Shown: positions 1-10,350 of the stretch, in pieces
Layout of the letters: the number at the start of each line of letters is the position of its first letter
Position numbering within the stretch: position 1 is the first letter of the stretch
From: Bos javanicus
Lineage: Eukaryota > Chordata > Mammalia > Artiodactyla > Bovidae
Reading direction: 5' to 3'
Assembly: GCF_032452875.1 (NCBI RefSeq)
Contig: NC_083869.1
Span: 123,014,001 to 123,078,000 of the forward strand
DNA: 64,000 nt
Position numbers and translations under genes: made by a program
The notes under the pieces: generated by a model
Database searches by the model: none
Told to the model about the DNA's origin: nothing
Seen by the model: only the letters and a program-made list of their open reading frames with translations

Positions 1-133
1 TGCAGTAGTAGATATAACGGTCATCTGAGTTAAATTCACCTATTCCAGTCCATTTCAGTTTGCTGATTCCTAGAATGTTGACGTTCACTCTTGCCATCTC
101 TTGTTTGATCACTTCCAATTTGCCTTGATTCAT
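1..133 (-). pseudogene. BovB endonuclease N-terminal fragment
   Basis: From an ATG at 133-131 the minus strand stays open to the window edge for 44 codons. It includes the stretch ILGISKLKWTG, typical of the start of the RTE apurinic/apyrimidinic-like endonuclease, which nicks target DNA. It continues beyond the window and is cut off from its reverse transcriptase by the 5' inversion, so it is not functional here. Confidence 0.75.
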
Positions 134-537
134 GGACCTAACATTCGAGGTTCCTATGCAATATTGCTCTTTACAGCATCAGACCTTGCTTCTATCACCA
201 GTCACATCCACAGCTGGGTATTCTTTTTGCTTTGGCTCCAACCCTTCATTCTTTCTGGAGTTATTTCTCCACTGATCTCCAGTAGCATATTGGGCCCCTG
301 CTGACCTGGGGAGTTCCTCTTTCAGTATCCTATCATTTTGCCTTTTCATACTGTTCATGGGGTTCTCAAGGCAAGAATACTGAAGTGGTTTGCCATTCCC
401 TTCTCCAGTGGACCACATTCTATCAGATCTCACCATCATGACCTGCCCGTCTTGGGTTGCCCCACGGGCATGGCTTAGTTTCATTGAGTTAGACAAGGCT
501 GTGGTCCTAGTGTGATTAGATTGACTAGTTTTCTGTG
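1..537 (-). mobile_element. BovB LINE, inverted 5' segment
   Basis: This is the 5' part of a BovB (RTE clade) LINE in antisense. Read on the minus strand it runs from the 5' region at 537 into the endonuclease domain at the window edge. At about 537 it meets the sense 3' segment of the same family, with the order expected for a twin-primed insertion: flank, inverted 5' segment, then sense 3' segment. The left end lies outside the window. The endonuclease C-terminal half, present in the copy at 60148-62345, is absent at the junction. Confidence 0.88.
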
Positions 538-760
538 AGTATGGCCTTACAAATAGCTGCGAAAAGAAGAGAAGCAAAAAGCAAAGGAGAAAAGGAAAGA
601 TATAAGCATCTGAATGCAGAGTTCCAAAGAATAGCAAGAAGAGATAAGAAAGCCTTCCTCAGTGATCAATGCAAAGAAATAGAGGAAAACAACAGAATGG
701 GAAAGACTACAGGTCTCTTCAAAAAAAGTTAGAGATACCAAGGGGACATTTCATGCAAAG

Positions 761-1390
761 ATGGGCTCGACAAAGGACATAAATGATATGGACCTAAGAG
801 AAGCAGAAGATATTAAGAAGAGGTGGCAAGAATACACAGAAGAACTGTACAAAAAAGATCTTCACAACCCAGATAATCATGATGGTGTAATCACTGACCT
901 AGAGCCAGACATCCTGGAATGTGAAGTCAAGTGGGCCTTAGAAAGCATCACTATGAACAAAGCTAGTGGAGGGGATGGAATTCCAGTGGAGCTATTTCAA
1001 ATCCTGAAAGATGATGCTGTGAAAGTGCTGCACTCAAGATGCCAGCAAATTTGGAAAACTCAGCAGTGGCCACAGGACTGGAAAAGGGCAGTTTTCATTG
1101 CAATCCCAAAGAAAGGCAATGCCAAAGAATGCTCAAACTACTGCACAATTGCACTCATCTCACATGCTAGTAAAGTAATGATCAAAATTCTCCAAGGCAG
1201 GCTTCAGCAATATGTGAACCGTAAACTTCCTGATGTTCAAGCTGGTTTTAGAAAAGGCAGAGGAACCAGAGATCAAATTGCCAATATCTGCTGTATCATG
1301 GAAAAAGCAAGAGAGTTCCAGAAAAACATCTATTTCTACTTTATTGACTATGCCAAAGCCTTTGACCATGTGGATCACAATAAACTGTGA
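761..1390 (+). pseudogene. BovB reverse transcriptase, N-terminal half
   Basis: 209 codons are open before a TGA at 1388-1390. The product has the RT fingers and palm start: VQAGFRKGRGTRDQIAN and motif A FIDYAKAFDHVDH, with the catalytic Asp codon at 1346-1348. The stop looks like a single G to A change of a Trp codon, because the same frame continues from 1406. Upstream, 535-732 encodes the basic linker in another frame, separated by a one-base insertion in an A-run near 719-729. It would reverse-transcribe BovB and SINE RNA if intact. Confidence 0.85.
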
Positions 1391-1405
1391 AAAATTCTGA
1401 AAGAG

Positions 1406-2179
1406 ATGAGAATACCAGACCACCTGACCTGCCTCTTGAGAAATTTGTGTGCAGGTCAGGAAGCAACAGTTAGAACTGGACATGGAACAACAGACTGGTT
1501 CCAAATAGGAAAAGGATTATGTCAAGGCTGTATATTGTCATCCTGCTTATTTAACTTCTATGCAGAGTACATCATGAGAAACGCTGGGCTGGAAAAAGCA
1601 CAAGCTGGAATCAAGATTGCCAGGAGAAATATCAATAACCTCAGATATGCAGATGACACCACCCTTATGGCAGAAAGTGAAGAGGAACTAAAAAGCCTCT
1701 TGATGAAAGTGAAAGAGGAGAGTGAAAAAGTTGGCTTAAAGCTCAACATTCAGAAAACGAAGATCATGGCATCTGGTCCCATCAATTCATGGGAAATAGA
1801 TGGGGAAAGAGTGGAAACAGTGTCAGACTTTATTTTTCTGGGCTCCAAAATCACTGCAGATGGTGACTGCAGCCATGAAATTACAAGACGCTTACTCCTT
1901 GGAAGGAAAGTTATGACCAACCTAGATAGCATATTCAAAAGCAGAGACATTACTTTGCCAACAAAGGTTCGTCTAGTCAAGGCTATGGTTATTCCTGTGG
2001 TCGTGTATGGATGTGAGAGTTGGACTGTGAAGAAGGCTGAGCACCAAAGAATTGATGCTTTTGAACTGTGGTGTTGGAGAAGACTCTTGAGAGTCCCTTG
2101 GACTGCAAGGAGATCCAACCAGTCCATTCTGAAGGAGATCAGCCCTGGGATTTCTTTGGAAGGAATGATGCTAAATTGA
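1406..2179 (+). pseudogene. BovB reverse transcriptase, C-terminal half
   Basis: 257 codons are in the same frame as 761-1390. The catalytic box YADD sits at 1646-1657, preceded by QGCILSSCLFNFYAEYIM (motif B region) and followed by thumb sequence. Near the end it has ESWTVKKAEHQRIDAFELWCWRRLLRVPWTARR, typical of the RTE C-terminal region. The frame ends at 2177-2179 because one base is missing near 2175 compared with sister copies. Both catalytic aspartates of YADD are intact. Confidence 0.87.
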
Positions 2180-2424
2180 AACTCCAATACTTTGGCCACG
2201 TCATGCGAAGAGTTGACTCATTGGAAAAGACTCTGATGCTGGGAGGGATTGGGGGCAAGAGGAGAAGGGGACGACAGAGGATGAGATGGCTGGATGGCAT
2301 CACTGACTCGATGGACGTGAGTCTCAGTGAACTCCGCGAGTTGGTGATGGACAGGAAGGCCTGGTGTGCTGCGATTCATGGGGTCGCAAAGAGTTGGACA
2401 CGACTGAGCGACTCATCTGATCTG
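2176..2424 (+). pseudogene. BovB ORF C-terminus in shifted frame
   Basis: After the one-base deletion near 2175 the C-terminal coding sequence continues in another frame, reading HVMRRVDSLEKTLMLGG and then GRQRMRWLDGITDSMDVSLSELRELV. Sister copies at 5640, 9855, 31810 and 62100 carry the matching DNA. It marks the 3' end of the retrotransposon ORF. Confidence 0.75.
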
Positions 2425-3365
2425 TTTTATTTAGATATTTAATTTATTTCAACAATGTTTTGTAGGCTTTAGAGTGTTTTGCACTTATTTGTTAAATTTA
2501 TCCCTAAGTATCTTATTCTGTTTGATACTCTTATTAATGGAATTATTTTTTTAACTTCATTTCAGATTGTTCATTGTTAGCATGTAAAAATACACTAGAT
2601 TTTTGTGTATTTTCTTGTATCCTTCAACTTTGCTGAACTTGTTTATTAGATTAATCATTTCTGTGTGTTTGGATTTCTTAGAATTTTTCATCTGCAATAC
2701 CTTGCCATCTGCAAATAGGTTTACTTTAATTTTTTTTTACCATCTAGATGCCTTTTCTTTCTTTTTTTGTCTTATTGCCATGGTTAGGGCCTCTAGTATA
2801 ATGTTGAGTAGAAGTAGTGAGAGCTGACATCCTAATCTTGCTCCTGAATTCAAGGGAACGCGTTCAGTCTTTCACTATTCTGTCTAATGTTATTTGTGGA
2901 GTTTTCGTAGATGAACATTGTTTGAATAAAGAAATTTCTTTCTTTCTTTCTTTTTTGGTTGTTGTTGAGTGTTTTTGTCATAAGAAGATGTTGGGTTTTG
3001 CCAAATGCTTTTCATGTATCTATTAAGATGATTGTGTAATTGTTATCTTTTATTCTATTAATAAGCTATGTCATGTTGATTTTCACATGTGAAACCTAGC
3101 TTCGATTCTTGGGATAAGTCCCACTTGGTCATAGTGAATAATCTTTACATCCAGTTTGTTAGTATTTTACTGATGAATTTTATACCTATTTCTGTAAAGA
3201 TTCTGTAGTTTTCCTTATTTATGATACCTCTGACTGGTTTTGGTATCAAGGTAATGCTGGCTTCGTAAAATGAATTGGGGAGTATTTCCCCCTCTTCTAC
3301 TTCATCAGTATGATTTGTCCTAGTTGAATAATAGGTTGGAGTTTTAAAGCAACTGGGGCTTTGTC
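2425..3365 (-). mobile_element. L1 LINE fragment (ORF2 region), antisense
   Basis: AT-rich sequence that reads on the minus strand as the L1 ORF2 reverse transcriptase region. The plus strand shows the usual antisense L1 wording, such as the block around TTATTGCCATGGTTAGGGC at 2773. It is strongly diverged with no useful frame. A related antisense L1 lies at 31190-34000. The right edge, near 3365, is approximate. Confidence 0.8.
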
Positions 3366-4429
3366 TTCCCTTTCAGTCTTCACTTTCTGAAGAATATTCA
3401 TTCCTGCTCGTCCTGTGATTCTGAACGTGGCTACCCCACATATGGCTGAGCGCAGAGGGCTCGCCATCCCAATCAGATTGAACTCCTGCCTCTCCTGTCT
3501 CCACATTCACCCTTCCTTACGTCCAGGAGACACTTGTATGGCACGTTTCCCCAGTTCCCTCTCCTCTGTTCCCTCTGCCCGTCCTGCTCCCAGGCCTGCT
3601 GATCCTCCATCTGTATTATTGCAATAGCTTCTGCTCAGCCCTCTAGTTTCCCTCGTCTCCAGTCCCTCTGCAAAGACAGTTTTCTAAAACCCCTGTTAGA
3701 GCAACTCACAGCTCTGTCCAGTCTGTTTCACTGAGGTTTCATTTCCTGAAATGCAGGGATAGCAAAATGATTCCACCGGGGCACTCCTCTTACAGAAGGG
3801 GAACTTCTGTATCTCCAGGGCATCCAGAGGCAGAGGCTGCAGCAACCAGCCACCGGCATACTCATTATTTGAGCTTTTCAATTTAATATTTCAAATCTAT
3901 GCACATTTTATCCTCTATAATTTATTGTGGTGTTTTAATATCAAATAATGGGCATTCTCTCTGGTCTTGGACTAAAAATGACACCCTGGGAAGATGCCTG
4001 GTGCCTACTCCCTGGCTCACTGCTATTCGTTCCCCAGTGAGACCAGGAGTTAGACTTGTAGGATTGGGGCATCTTCCTAGATGTCAGTTTTACTCTAAGG
4101 TCAGGAAAGTTCTTATTCATATTAAAATAATCACGAATAGGTTGTGCTGACAATTCCCCAGGGTTGCACAAGCCCCAGGCCCCTAACTTCCCCACATCAC
4201 CAACCATCACTTCACCTCATTTCTCCCAGCTTCACCCATAGATCTCAAACAAGACATTTGTGGCCATCACATACATGTTGCATGTACACCCTCAAGGTAC
4301 ACAGAACACACACATGCATATGTACACCCCACACCACTGCTCAAACAGCCTGCAGCAGCCCCCATTTATCACCGTTCCCCAGACAGAGCACAAATACCTA
4401 TGCAGTCCCTTTGCATTGGAAGAAGGGAA
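3366..4429. other. Mostly single-copy sequence, possible L2 remnant
   Basis: No gene is recognisable. Around 3605-3720 there is wording (TATTATTGCAATAGC, then GCAACTCACAGCTCTG) that resembles the L2 3' region, but it is too diverged to bound. The open frames here are short and carry no recognisable domain. Confidence 0.35.
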
Positions 4430-4590
4430 CTAATTTTTTTGAGCACCTACTGTGTGCCACACAACATACTGAGCCCTTCATACGTGCTTTCTTCCTTAAG
4501 CTTTTCACCAGCCCTTGGAAATTCGTTTTGCAGATAGTGAACATGAGACCCAGAGAGATGACCCCATCACACACTGGGTGGGTTGCTGGC
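4430..4590 (-). repeat. MIR SINE
   Basis: Antisense MIR wording is seen: GAGCACCTACTGTGTGCCA, then CATTTG-type core and GAGACCCAGAGAGATGACCCC. It is diverged and lacks the tRNA-like head. Confidence 0.65.
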
Positions 4591-5185
4591 CTGGAATGGT
4601 GCCTCTGGATCCCATGTCTCCTCCCTTGCGTCATCCCTACTTTTCTGGTGAAGAGAAATAATCAAAGGGGCAGAAACTTTCAACTGTTAGTTTAGACTAA
4701 CAGAATGAGCAGCCTGGTAGTGGTTAGTGATTATCTCACCACTAGAGGGGATCTAGATCTCAGCTGGGCTGGGAGGGGAGGCCCTGGTAACTTCTAAGGC
4801 CTTGGGGGCCCAGGGAACATCTGAGCATCTCCTGCGAGGGTGTTGTTTGCACCCCAAGCTGTTTATGCTCACTGGGACCCAGCAGAACTTCTGATACATC
4901 TCCCCCAACTCCTTCATGACCTGATGCTGCTGTGCTCACACTAAAAGAGAAACTGCTTTTTTGTGTGTAAAAATCTCCTGGGCAATCAGGTCTTTGCAAA
5001 ACTTAAATTCCCACTTGGGAATGGACAGAAGAGACAGGCAAAGGCTGTTTCCTGCATTCAGGAGAGGTAGCTTTCTGGTAGAAGCCCCCACAGGAGCCAT
5101 TGCCTGCACCCACCCCCAACCCAGACCCTCCACAGAGAGGGAGGGAGGGAGGAAGCCTGACCAAGCAGATCACACAGTCTTAGCA
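4591..5185. other. No recognised feature
   Basis: Single-copy-looking, moderately GC-rich sequence. Nothing coding or repetitive is recognised apart from a short GGGA run near 5141-5155. Confidence 0.4.
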
Positions 5186-5187
5186 TG

Positions 5188-5395
5188 AACCCCAGCTCTC
5201 CTCTCACCGGCTGCATGACTTCAGGCAGGTTTCCTCCCTTTCTGAGCCTCAGCCCCATCATCTGTGAAATAAGATGGTAATAATCTTGTTATTAACTTTC
5301 ATTGTCATTAGATTGGGAGCTAAGGCATACAGGAGGACAGGCTAAGCTCCTGGCACGTCCAACGTATTGCCATTATTTTTACTATTCTCTTTAGT
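5188..5395 (+). repeat. MIR SINE
   Basis: Sense MIR: a CTGCATGACTTCAGGCA block, GAGCCTCAGCCCCATCATC and the following A-rich core, then a tail with CTCCTGGCACGTCC. It lies directly before a BovB 3' end. Confidence 0.7.
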
Positions 5396-5400
5396 GTCTG

Positions 5401-5874
5401 ATCATCACTTTGCCAACAGAGGTCCATCTAGTCAAAGCTATAGTTTTTTGAGTAGTCATGTACAGATTTGAAAGTTGGACCATAAAGAAGGCTGAGTGCT
5501 GAAGAACTGATGTTTTCCAACTGTGGTCCTGGAGAAGACTCTTGAGAGTCCCTTGGACTGCAAGGAGATTAAATCAGTTAATCCTAAAGGAAATCAGCAC
5601 TGAATTCATTGGAAGGATCCGATGCTAAAGCTGAAGCTCCAATACTTTGGTCATCTGATGTGAATAGCTGACTCATTGGAAAAGACCCTGTTGCTGGGGG
5701 AGACTGAGGACAGGAAGAGAAGAGAGCGACAGAGGATAGGATGATTGGATGGCATCATCAATTCAATGTATGTGGGTTTGAGCAAAGTCCAGGAGATAGT
5801 GAAGGAGAGGAAAACCTGGCGTACTGCAGTCCACGGGGTTGCAAAGAGTTGGACATGACTAAGCGATGGAACAA
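5401..5874 (+). mobile_element. BovB LINE 3' end
   Basis: A 5'-truncated BovB covers the end of the RT ORF and the 3' tail (the GGAGAAGACTCTTGAGAGTC block near 5531 and the GCAAAGAGTTGGACATGACT block near 5841). It is clearly older than the copy at 538-2424, with many substitutions and stops. The tail ends in ACAACAAC. Confidence 0.9.
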
Positions 5875-5927
5875 CAACCCCAGACTTTCCAAGCTAGACT
5901 TTGACACTGGGCCGTAGATGACAGAGT

Positions 5928-6085
5928 CTGAGGGCTGCTTCAGAATCACCTGTGAGGATTTCTGAAATGCATAGTCCAGAATCCCATCCCAGGAGAAGCT
6001 GATTCCTTGCTCTGGAATGGGCCTGGGGAAGATGCTGAGACTCAGACAAAGTTGTCCCCCTTGACTAAGGCCCAGGGGTGTGTAA
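5928..6085 (+). mobile_element. MER5-like DNA transposon remnant
   Basis: The pattern CTTCAGAATCACCTGTGAGG, a CCCATCCCAGGAGAAGCTGATTCC core and GGCCTGGGGAAGATGC matches the MER5A/B group of hAT-type non-autonomous elements. It has no coding capacity. The family assignment is from recall of the consensus. Confidence 0.65.
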
Positions 6086-6112
6086 TGTCTCGCACTCAGC
6101 AAGTTTAGCTTT

Positions 6113-6518
6113 GAGATTGGCTGGGACCTGGGACTCTTTGCTTCAGTGCTTGCACCTGGACATTCTCCTCCAGCAACAGAAGACAGAGAAACTATAAGGA
6201 ACCAAAAAGAACTTCCTGCATGCACAGTTGGGGCAAATTATGAACCAGATACAAAAAGACCAAAAACCCATGCAGCACCACCAATGGAGTGGGCAGATCA
6301 CCTAAGCCACTTTTCTGGCCTGACCCTTGGACCTACCCCTACCTTCTCCCCATATTAGGAACCAACTCACCCTCCCTTCAGGGAGCAAGCAAAAGAACCT
6401 GTTACTTATTCTCACTCTCCCCTGCTGCAGCAAGGGGCTCCAATAAAGCCTTGAATTTCTTGTCTGGCCCTTTATCAATTTCTATTCAACAAGGAGGCCA
6501 AGAACCTGGTTGGTAACA
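6113..6518 (+). mobile_element. Solo LTR, ERV1-like
   Basis: About 400 bases have LTR architecture: a U3-like region, a CTCACTCTCCCCTGCTGCAG block, a polyadenylation signal AATAAA at 6442-6447, a short R/U5 and a terminal GGTAACA. No internal retroviral sequence flanks it, so it is a solo LTR. The 5' edge is uncertain. The ERV1 label is by resemblance only. Confidence 0.6.
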
Positions 6519-6689
6519 ACTTGGTCCCTGCTCTGGGGGTGCCTAAGGGCCAGCTCCGGGAAGGCTTCCCCTGCCCCTGGCTTTCCTCTGAGGTCTGGGC
6601 TGAGTCTGTGTGGGGTGCCGACCACAGTCCATCTTGCTCTGGTTGGTGCCCAGGCTTGGGCCTCTCTGCTCAGCCTGAGCCTTTGGTAA

Positions 6690-6930
6690 TGGAGAGCGCA
6701 TGAGCTCTGGAGTCAGGCTGACCAGGTCTAGATCCTGCTCCATCACTTACCAGCTTTGGCAGCTGATGGCCTGGGGTTACAGTTTGTGCTCTGATGTCAT
6801 ATGGCCTGTGGTTGGTTGATTCCTGGCTTTGCCATTGACAAACTCTGTGACCTTGGGCAAGTCTCCTAACTTGTTGTAAGGACTGAGTTAACACATGCAA
6901 ATCATACTTGGAAGAGAGCCAGGCCTGAGG
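6690..6930 (+). repeat. MIR SINE
   Basis: Sense MIR: GCATGAGCTCTGGAGTCAG, then TGTGACCTTGGGCAAGTCTCC at about 6849 and ACTGAGTTAACACATG. The middle holds a partial second copy of the head, so it may be two overlapping MIRs. Confidence 0.7.
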
Positions 6931-7009
6931 TAAGCACCTGTGAGTCTCAGATGTACTCGTGATCAGCTGTGCATCTCAGGTATGTCACGTAAGCATAGTG
7001 AGCCTCAGG

Positions 7010-7145
7010 TGAGTCCCCTAGGTATCATGAACCTTAGTTTCCTCACCAGTATAATGGGGAGAACCATCTCCACCTTTGGAGACTGGTGTGAGAATGGACA
7101 AGATGAGGTCTCAGAAGCACCTGAATACCTGGGTGCTGCCTACTA
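7010..7145 (+). repeat. MIR SINE fragment
   Basis: CCTTAGTTTCCTCACCAGTA and ATAATGGGGAGAACC are the sense MIR core, followed by a degraded tail. A further tail-like piece (AGAAAGTGCTCAAAAGATG) lies near 7350. Confidence 0.5.
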
Positions 7146-7969
7146 AGCCACGAGGTGGGTTATGAGTTTGGTCTACACCACCCCCTCTGGCTCTACCATT
7201 CTACATCCGCCTGTCACTCCCATCCAGCCTCAGACATACAGTCCTCCTCACCCTTTATCTGGTGACAGTATCACCATCTTCCTGGAGTCAGTAGAGGGCC
7301 ACACAAGCAGGTGCTCACAAAATGTCTGCTGCAGGGTTGGGTGCCTAGAAAGTGCTCAAAAGATGGGGGCCTATTATCATCAGTCGAGATGTGGTTTCAA
7401 TCTTAGGATGGTGCAGTGGGCGAGGAGGACAGCCAACTTCTGCCGGCATTCTTCCCTGATGGGAAAGATGGTTGGGATGAGTCCCTTCCCCCTACTGAGC
7501 CTCATTTTCCCCATCTTACCATGGGCTTGAGCTGGGATGGACAGCCTGTCCAGCTCTGACTCTGAACATGGCATGCAACGGATCACCTCATCTGTCCTTT
7601 CTTGACTCATCTGCCCGCTCTGACCCTACCCCTGCTTTAGCCCAAACTGAAGAGGTCATTTGCGTCCCTTAGGCCACACTAGGAGTGGGCCTCTCATGTC
7701 TCCAAGAGCATCCATGCAGGTTCCCAGGACAACCTGCTTACATGTTCATTGCCGTGGAAACCCTCACCAGTCTCCAGTCAGTTTTAGTTCAGCCTGGCTT
7801 CAGTTCATGGCTTTGATTAGCCATAGTAAGGGTTTCTAGAATGCCTTAGTGGAGGGGGCAGATATAGTAAAATCATGTTTCATAAGGTCTAGTTGAGAGT
7901 AAAGGGGGAAGGAAATCCACGATGCAATGCTCAATGGCATAGGCTCCATATGTTGTCAAGAGTAAGTCT
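7146..7969. other. No recognised feature
   Basis: No gene is recognised. Short MIR-like scraps are near 7350 and 7495-7520 (GAGCCTCATTTTCCCCATC). Open frames here have no domain similarity that I can see. Confidence 0.4.
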
Positions 7970-8075
7970 AGTTCACATATGGGAAAAAAGAGACTCGGCG
8001 AGGTTGAGTCCTTTGCCTGAGATCACACAGCTAGAAGCAGAGAGAGATAGGGGCAGGATACAAACTTGCCTGGTA
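7970..8075 (-). repeat. MIR SINE fragment
   Basis: Antisense core wording at about 7990-8045: AGAGACTCGGCGAGGTTGAG and CTGAGATCACACAGCTAGAA. Confidence 0.6.
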
Positions 8076-8309
8076 GGAGGAGGTGAGATGGAAGGGCAGG
8101 TAGCAGAGACTGTGCCAGATGCTACCACCTGAGATGAGTTATAACATCCAATCAATGAGAAGCCCTTCTTGATGCTCCAGCCCCATCTTCCATGTCCTGC
8201 CTTGTGTCCAAGGCTGAGGTCCTCTGTCCCCCACCACTCTGGTTCATAACTCCATCCATTCTCCCTGGCTGTCCCCCACAGCTTGGATTCTCTCTCTCCA
8301 CTCAACCCC

Positions 8310-8862
8310 TGTGAATTAAAATATTGCCAGCCATATCAATACAGAAAGGATGTTACAGCTATCAAACCGTCACATTACAGCCATCTGGACCCTGACTCCT
8401 AAGGGAATTTGGGATGGAGACAAATAGGCTGCCCTCTGTCAAGTCCATCTAGCAGTCAGCCACTGCAGACACTCTAGACAGTGAACCCTGAGGAAACTCA
8501 GCATGAATAAACACAGGATACTGGCCCCAGATAACTGAGATATCTATCAAAGGAATGATTTCAGTGAGTTCAGACTCTTGCATCTTCCTATACATGGAAA
8601 AGTGCTAAATTCCTTAACTTGAGATATCTGGTTTTCTTTTATTAACATTAATCTTTTGATGTTCCAACTACTTGGTCTTTTGTTGCAAAAAAAAAAAAAG
8701 AAAACCTCCCATATATCCTAGCTCCACTCCCAGTCCTATCTTGCCTTTTTGGAACAAGCCTGTGGGTCATTTGAGCTGCTATTTTCTGGACTTAACTCCT
8801 CAGATTTGTCCACTGAATAAAACTTTTAGGTTTTGCATTATTTTTCAGTCGACCCTCTCTTC
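8310..8862 (+). mobile_element. Solo LTR, ERVK-like (BTLTR1-like)
   Basis: About 550 bases closely resemble, from memory, a ruminant class II LTR. Features are the blocks TAGGCTGCCCTCTGTCAAG, GATACTGGCCCCAGATAACTG and TTGAGCTGCTATTTTCTGGAC, AATAAA at 8816-8821, and a terminal TTTTTCAGTCGAC-like end. A 13-base A-run at 8687-8699 replaces normal U3/R sequence. No internal region is present. The left edge is approximate. Confidence 0.7.
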
Positions 8863-9007
8863 ACCCTTTAGATCACAGCTCAAGCTTCACCTTTTCCAAC
8901 TATGAAATGAATCACCTCTCCTGGCAACTCCAGCAGCATCTTGCTCCCACTCCTGTTTGCTGCACCATTATGACTGGGTTTCCTATTGTCTCCTGTCCAC
9001 CTATCTA
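8863..9007 (+). repeat. L2 LINE fragment
   Basis: TTTAGATCACAGCTCAAGCTTCACC and the following text match the L2 3' region (the late-ORF/3'UTR wording about CTCAGCTCAAATG). It is squeezed between two LTRs, which probably broke it. Confidence 0.5.
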
Positions 9008-9164
9008 TGATGCCAAAATCTGGCCTCTGTACCCCGACACCAAATTAAATCTCAGAGACAGAGTTTGGGGTGAAGCAGAAATAGCTTTATTGAATTGCCA
9101 GGCAAAGGGGACCACAGCAGGCTAATAATGCCCTCAAAACTGTGTGTCCCAACCTGAAGCAGGT

Positions 9165-9381
9165 GGGTGCATAAGTCACTTCAGTTGTCTCTGACTCTTT
9201 GTGACCTGTGGACCATAGCCCACCAGGCTCCTTTGTCCATGGGATTCTCTACAAAAGAAGAGTGAAGTGGGTTGTCATTTCCTTCTCCATGGGGGGTCTT
9301 CCTGACCTAGGGATTGATATCGCATCTCTTAAGGCTCCTGCATTGGCAGGCATGTTTTTCACCATAAACACTATCTGGGGG
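9165..9381 (-). mobile_element. Bov-tA SINE
   Basis: An antisense tRNA-derived ruminant SINE (TTGTCTCTGACTCTTTGTGACC at the left, CTCCTGCATTGGCAGGC at the right). The target site duplication GAAGCAGGT is at 9156-9164 and 9382-9390, which fixes the insertion inside the antisense LTR. Confidence 0.85.
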
Positions 9382-9468
9382 GAAGCAGGTAGTGAGAAGT
9401 TTTATAGTAATAGTTCAGAGGGGGTGTGATCAGTTTGTGGGCATCCTTCTGATTGGTTAAATGTGAGG

Positions 9469-10087
9469 TAACTTCATGGTAAATGGATGAGGAAACAATG
9501 TAAACAGTGACAGACTTTATTTTCTTGAGCTCCAAAATCACTGCAGATGGTGACTGCAGCCATGAAATTAAAAGACGCTTGCTCCTTGGAGGAAAAGCTA
9601 TGACCAACCTAGAAGAGACGTTACTTTGCTGACAAGGGTCCAACTAGTCAAAGCTATGGTTTTTCCAGTGGTCACATATGGATGTGAGAGTTGGACTATA
9701 AAGAAAGCTGAGCACCAAAGAATTGACGTTTTTGAACTTTGGTGTTGGAGAAGACTCTTGAAAGTCCCTTGGACTGCAAGGAGATCCAACCAGTCCCTCT
9801 TAAAGGAGATCAGTTCTGAATATTCATTGAAAGGGCTGAAGCTGAAGCTGAAGCTCCAATACTTTGGCCACCTTATGCAAAGAGCTGACTCATTGGAAAA
9901 GACCCTGATGCTGGGAAAGACTGAAGGTGGGGGGAGAAGGGGATGACAGAGGACAAGATGGTTGGATGGCATCACCAACATGAGTTTGAGCAAGCTCCGC
10001 GAATTGGTGACGGACAGGAAGCCTGGTGTGCCGCAGTCCATGGGGTTGCAAAGAGTCAGACGTAACTGAGTGACTGAACTGACTGAA
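9469..10087 (+). mobile_element. BovB LINE 3' end
   Basis: A 5'-truncated BovB of about 620 bases from the thumb region to the tail. It lacks about 20 bases near 9615 compared with sisters. It keeps a 106-codon open frame (9626-9946) but no catalytic motif. It splits the surrounding LTR. Confidence 0.9.
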
Positions 10088-10350
10088 GTGGGGGGAGTCA
10101 GCATCATCAGCCTTTTGGTTCCAACTGGTCTGGAGTTTATGTGCTTGTGGGCGGCATACCACTAACTTCTTCTACCTGGTGGGGTTTCAGTTTATGCAAA
10201 ACAGCTCAAAGATATTGTTATGTGTATCCCTTGAGGGGGGAAATGAGGACCCTGCCCCAAGGCTGTACTACTGTTTCTTTTGATTCTCCCATTTCTCTGC
10301 ATCCCCTCCCTTCCTTATTTAGCAACTCTTGGAACATGCTGGGTTGGAAC

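Larger units (their letters stand above)
538..2424 (+). mobile_element. BovB LINE, sense 3' segment
   Basis: This is the sense part of the same BovB, from the linker before the reverse transcriptase through the RT and C-terminal domain to the 3' end. The last bases show the characteristic tail wording about the GACACGACTGAGCGACT block, followed by a short TCTGATCTG-like repeat. BovB has no long poly(A); its tail is a short repeat, as seen. It is followed directly by antisense L1 sequence, so the element may have inserted into that L1. It carries one frame slip near 719-729, one stop at 1388-1390 and one frame slip near 2175. Confidence 0.92.
9008..10350 (-). mobile_element. Solo LTR, antisense, interrupted
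   Basis: An antisense LTR whose minus-strand polyadenylation signal reads as TTTATT at 9086-9091. It begins near TGATGCCAAAATCTGG and continues across a SINE insert (9165-9381) and a BovB insert (9469-10087). It resumes at GTCAGCATCATCAGCC and ends by about 10350. Net LTR length is near 500 bases. It resembles ruminant LTRs from memory; its class is not certain. Confidence 0.6.
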
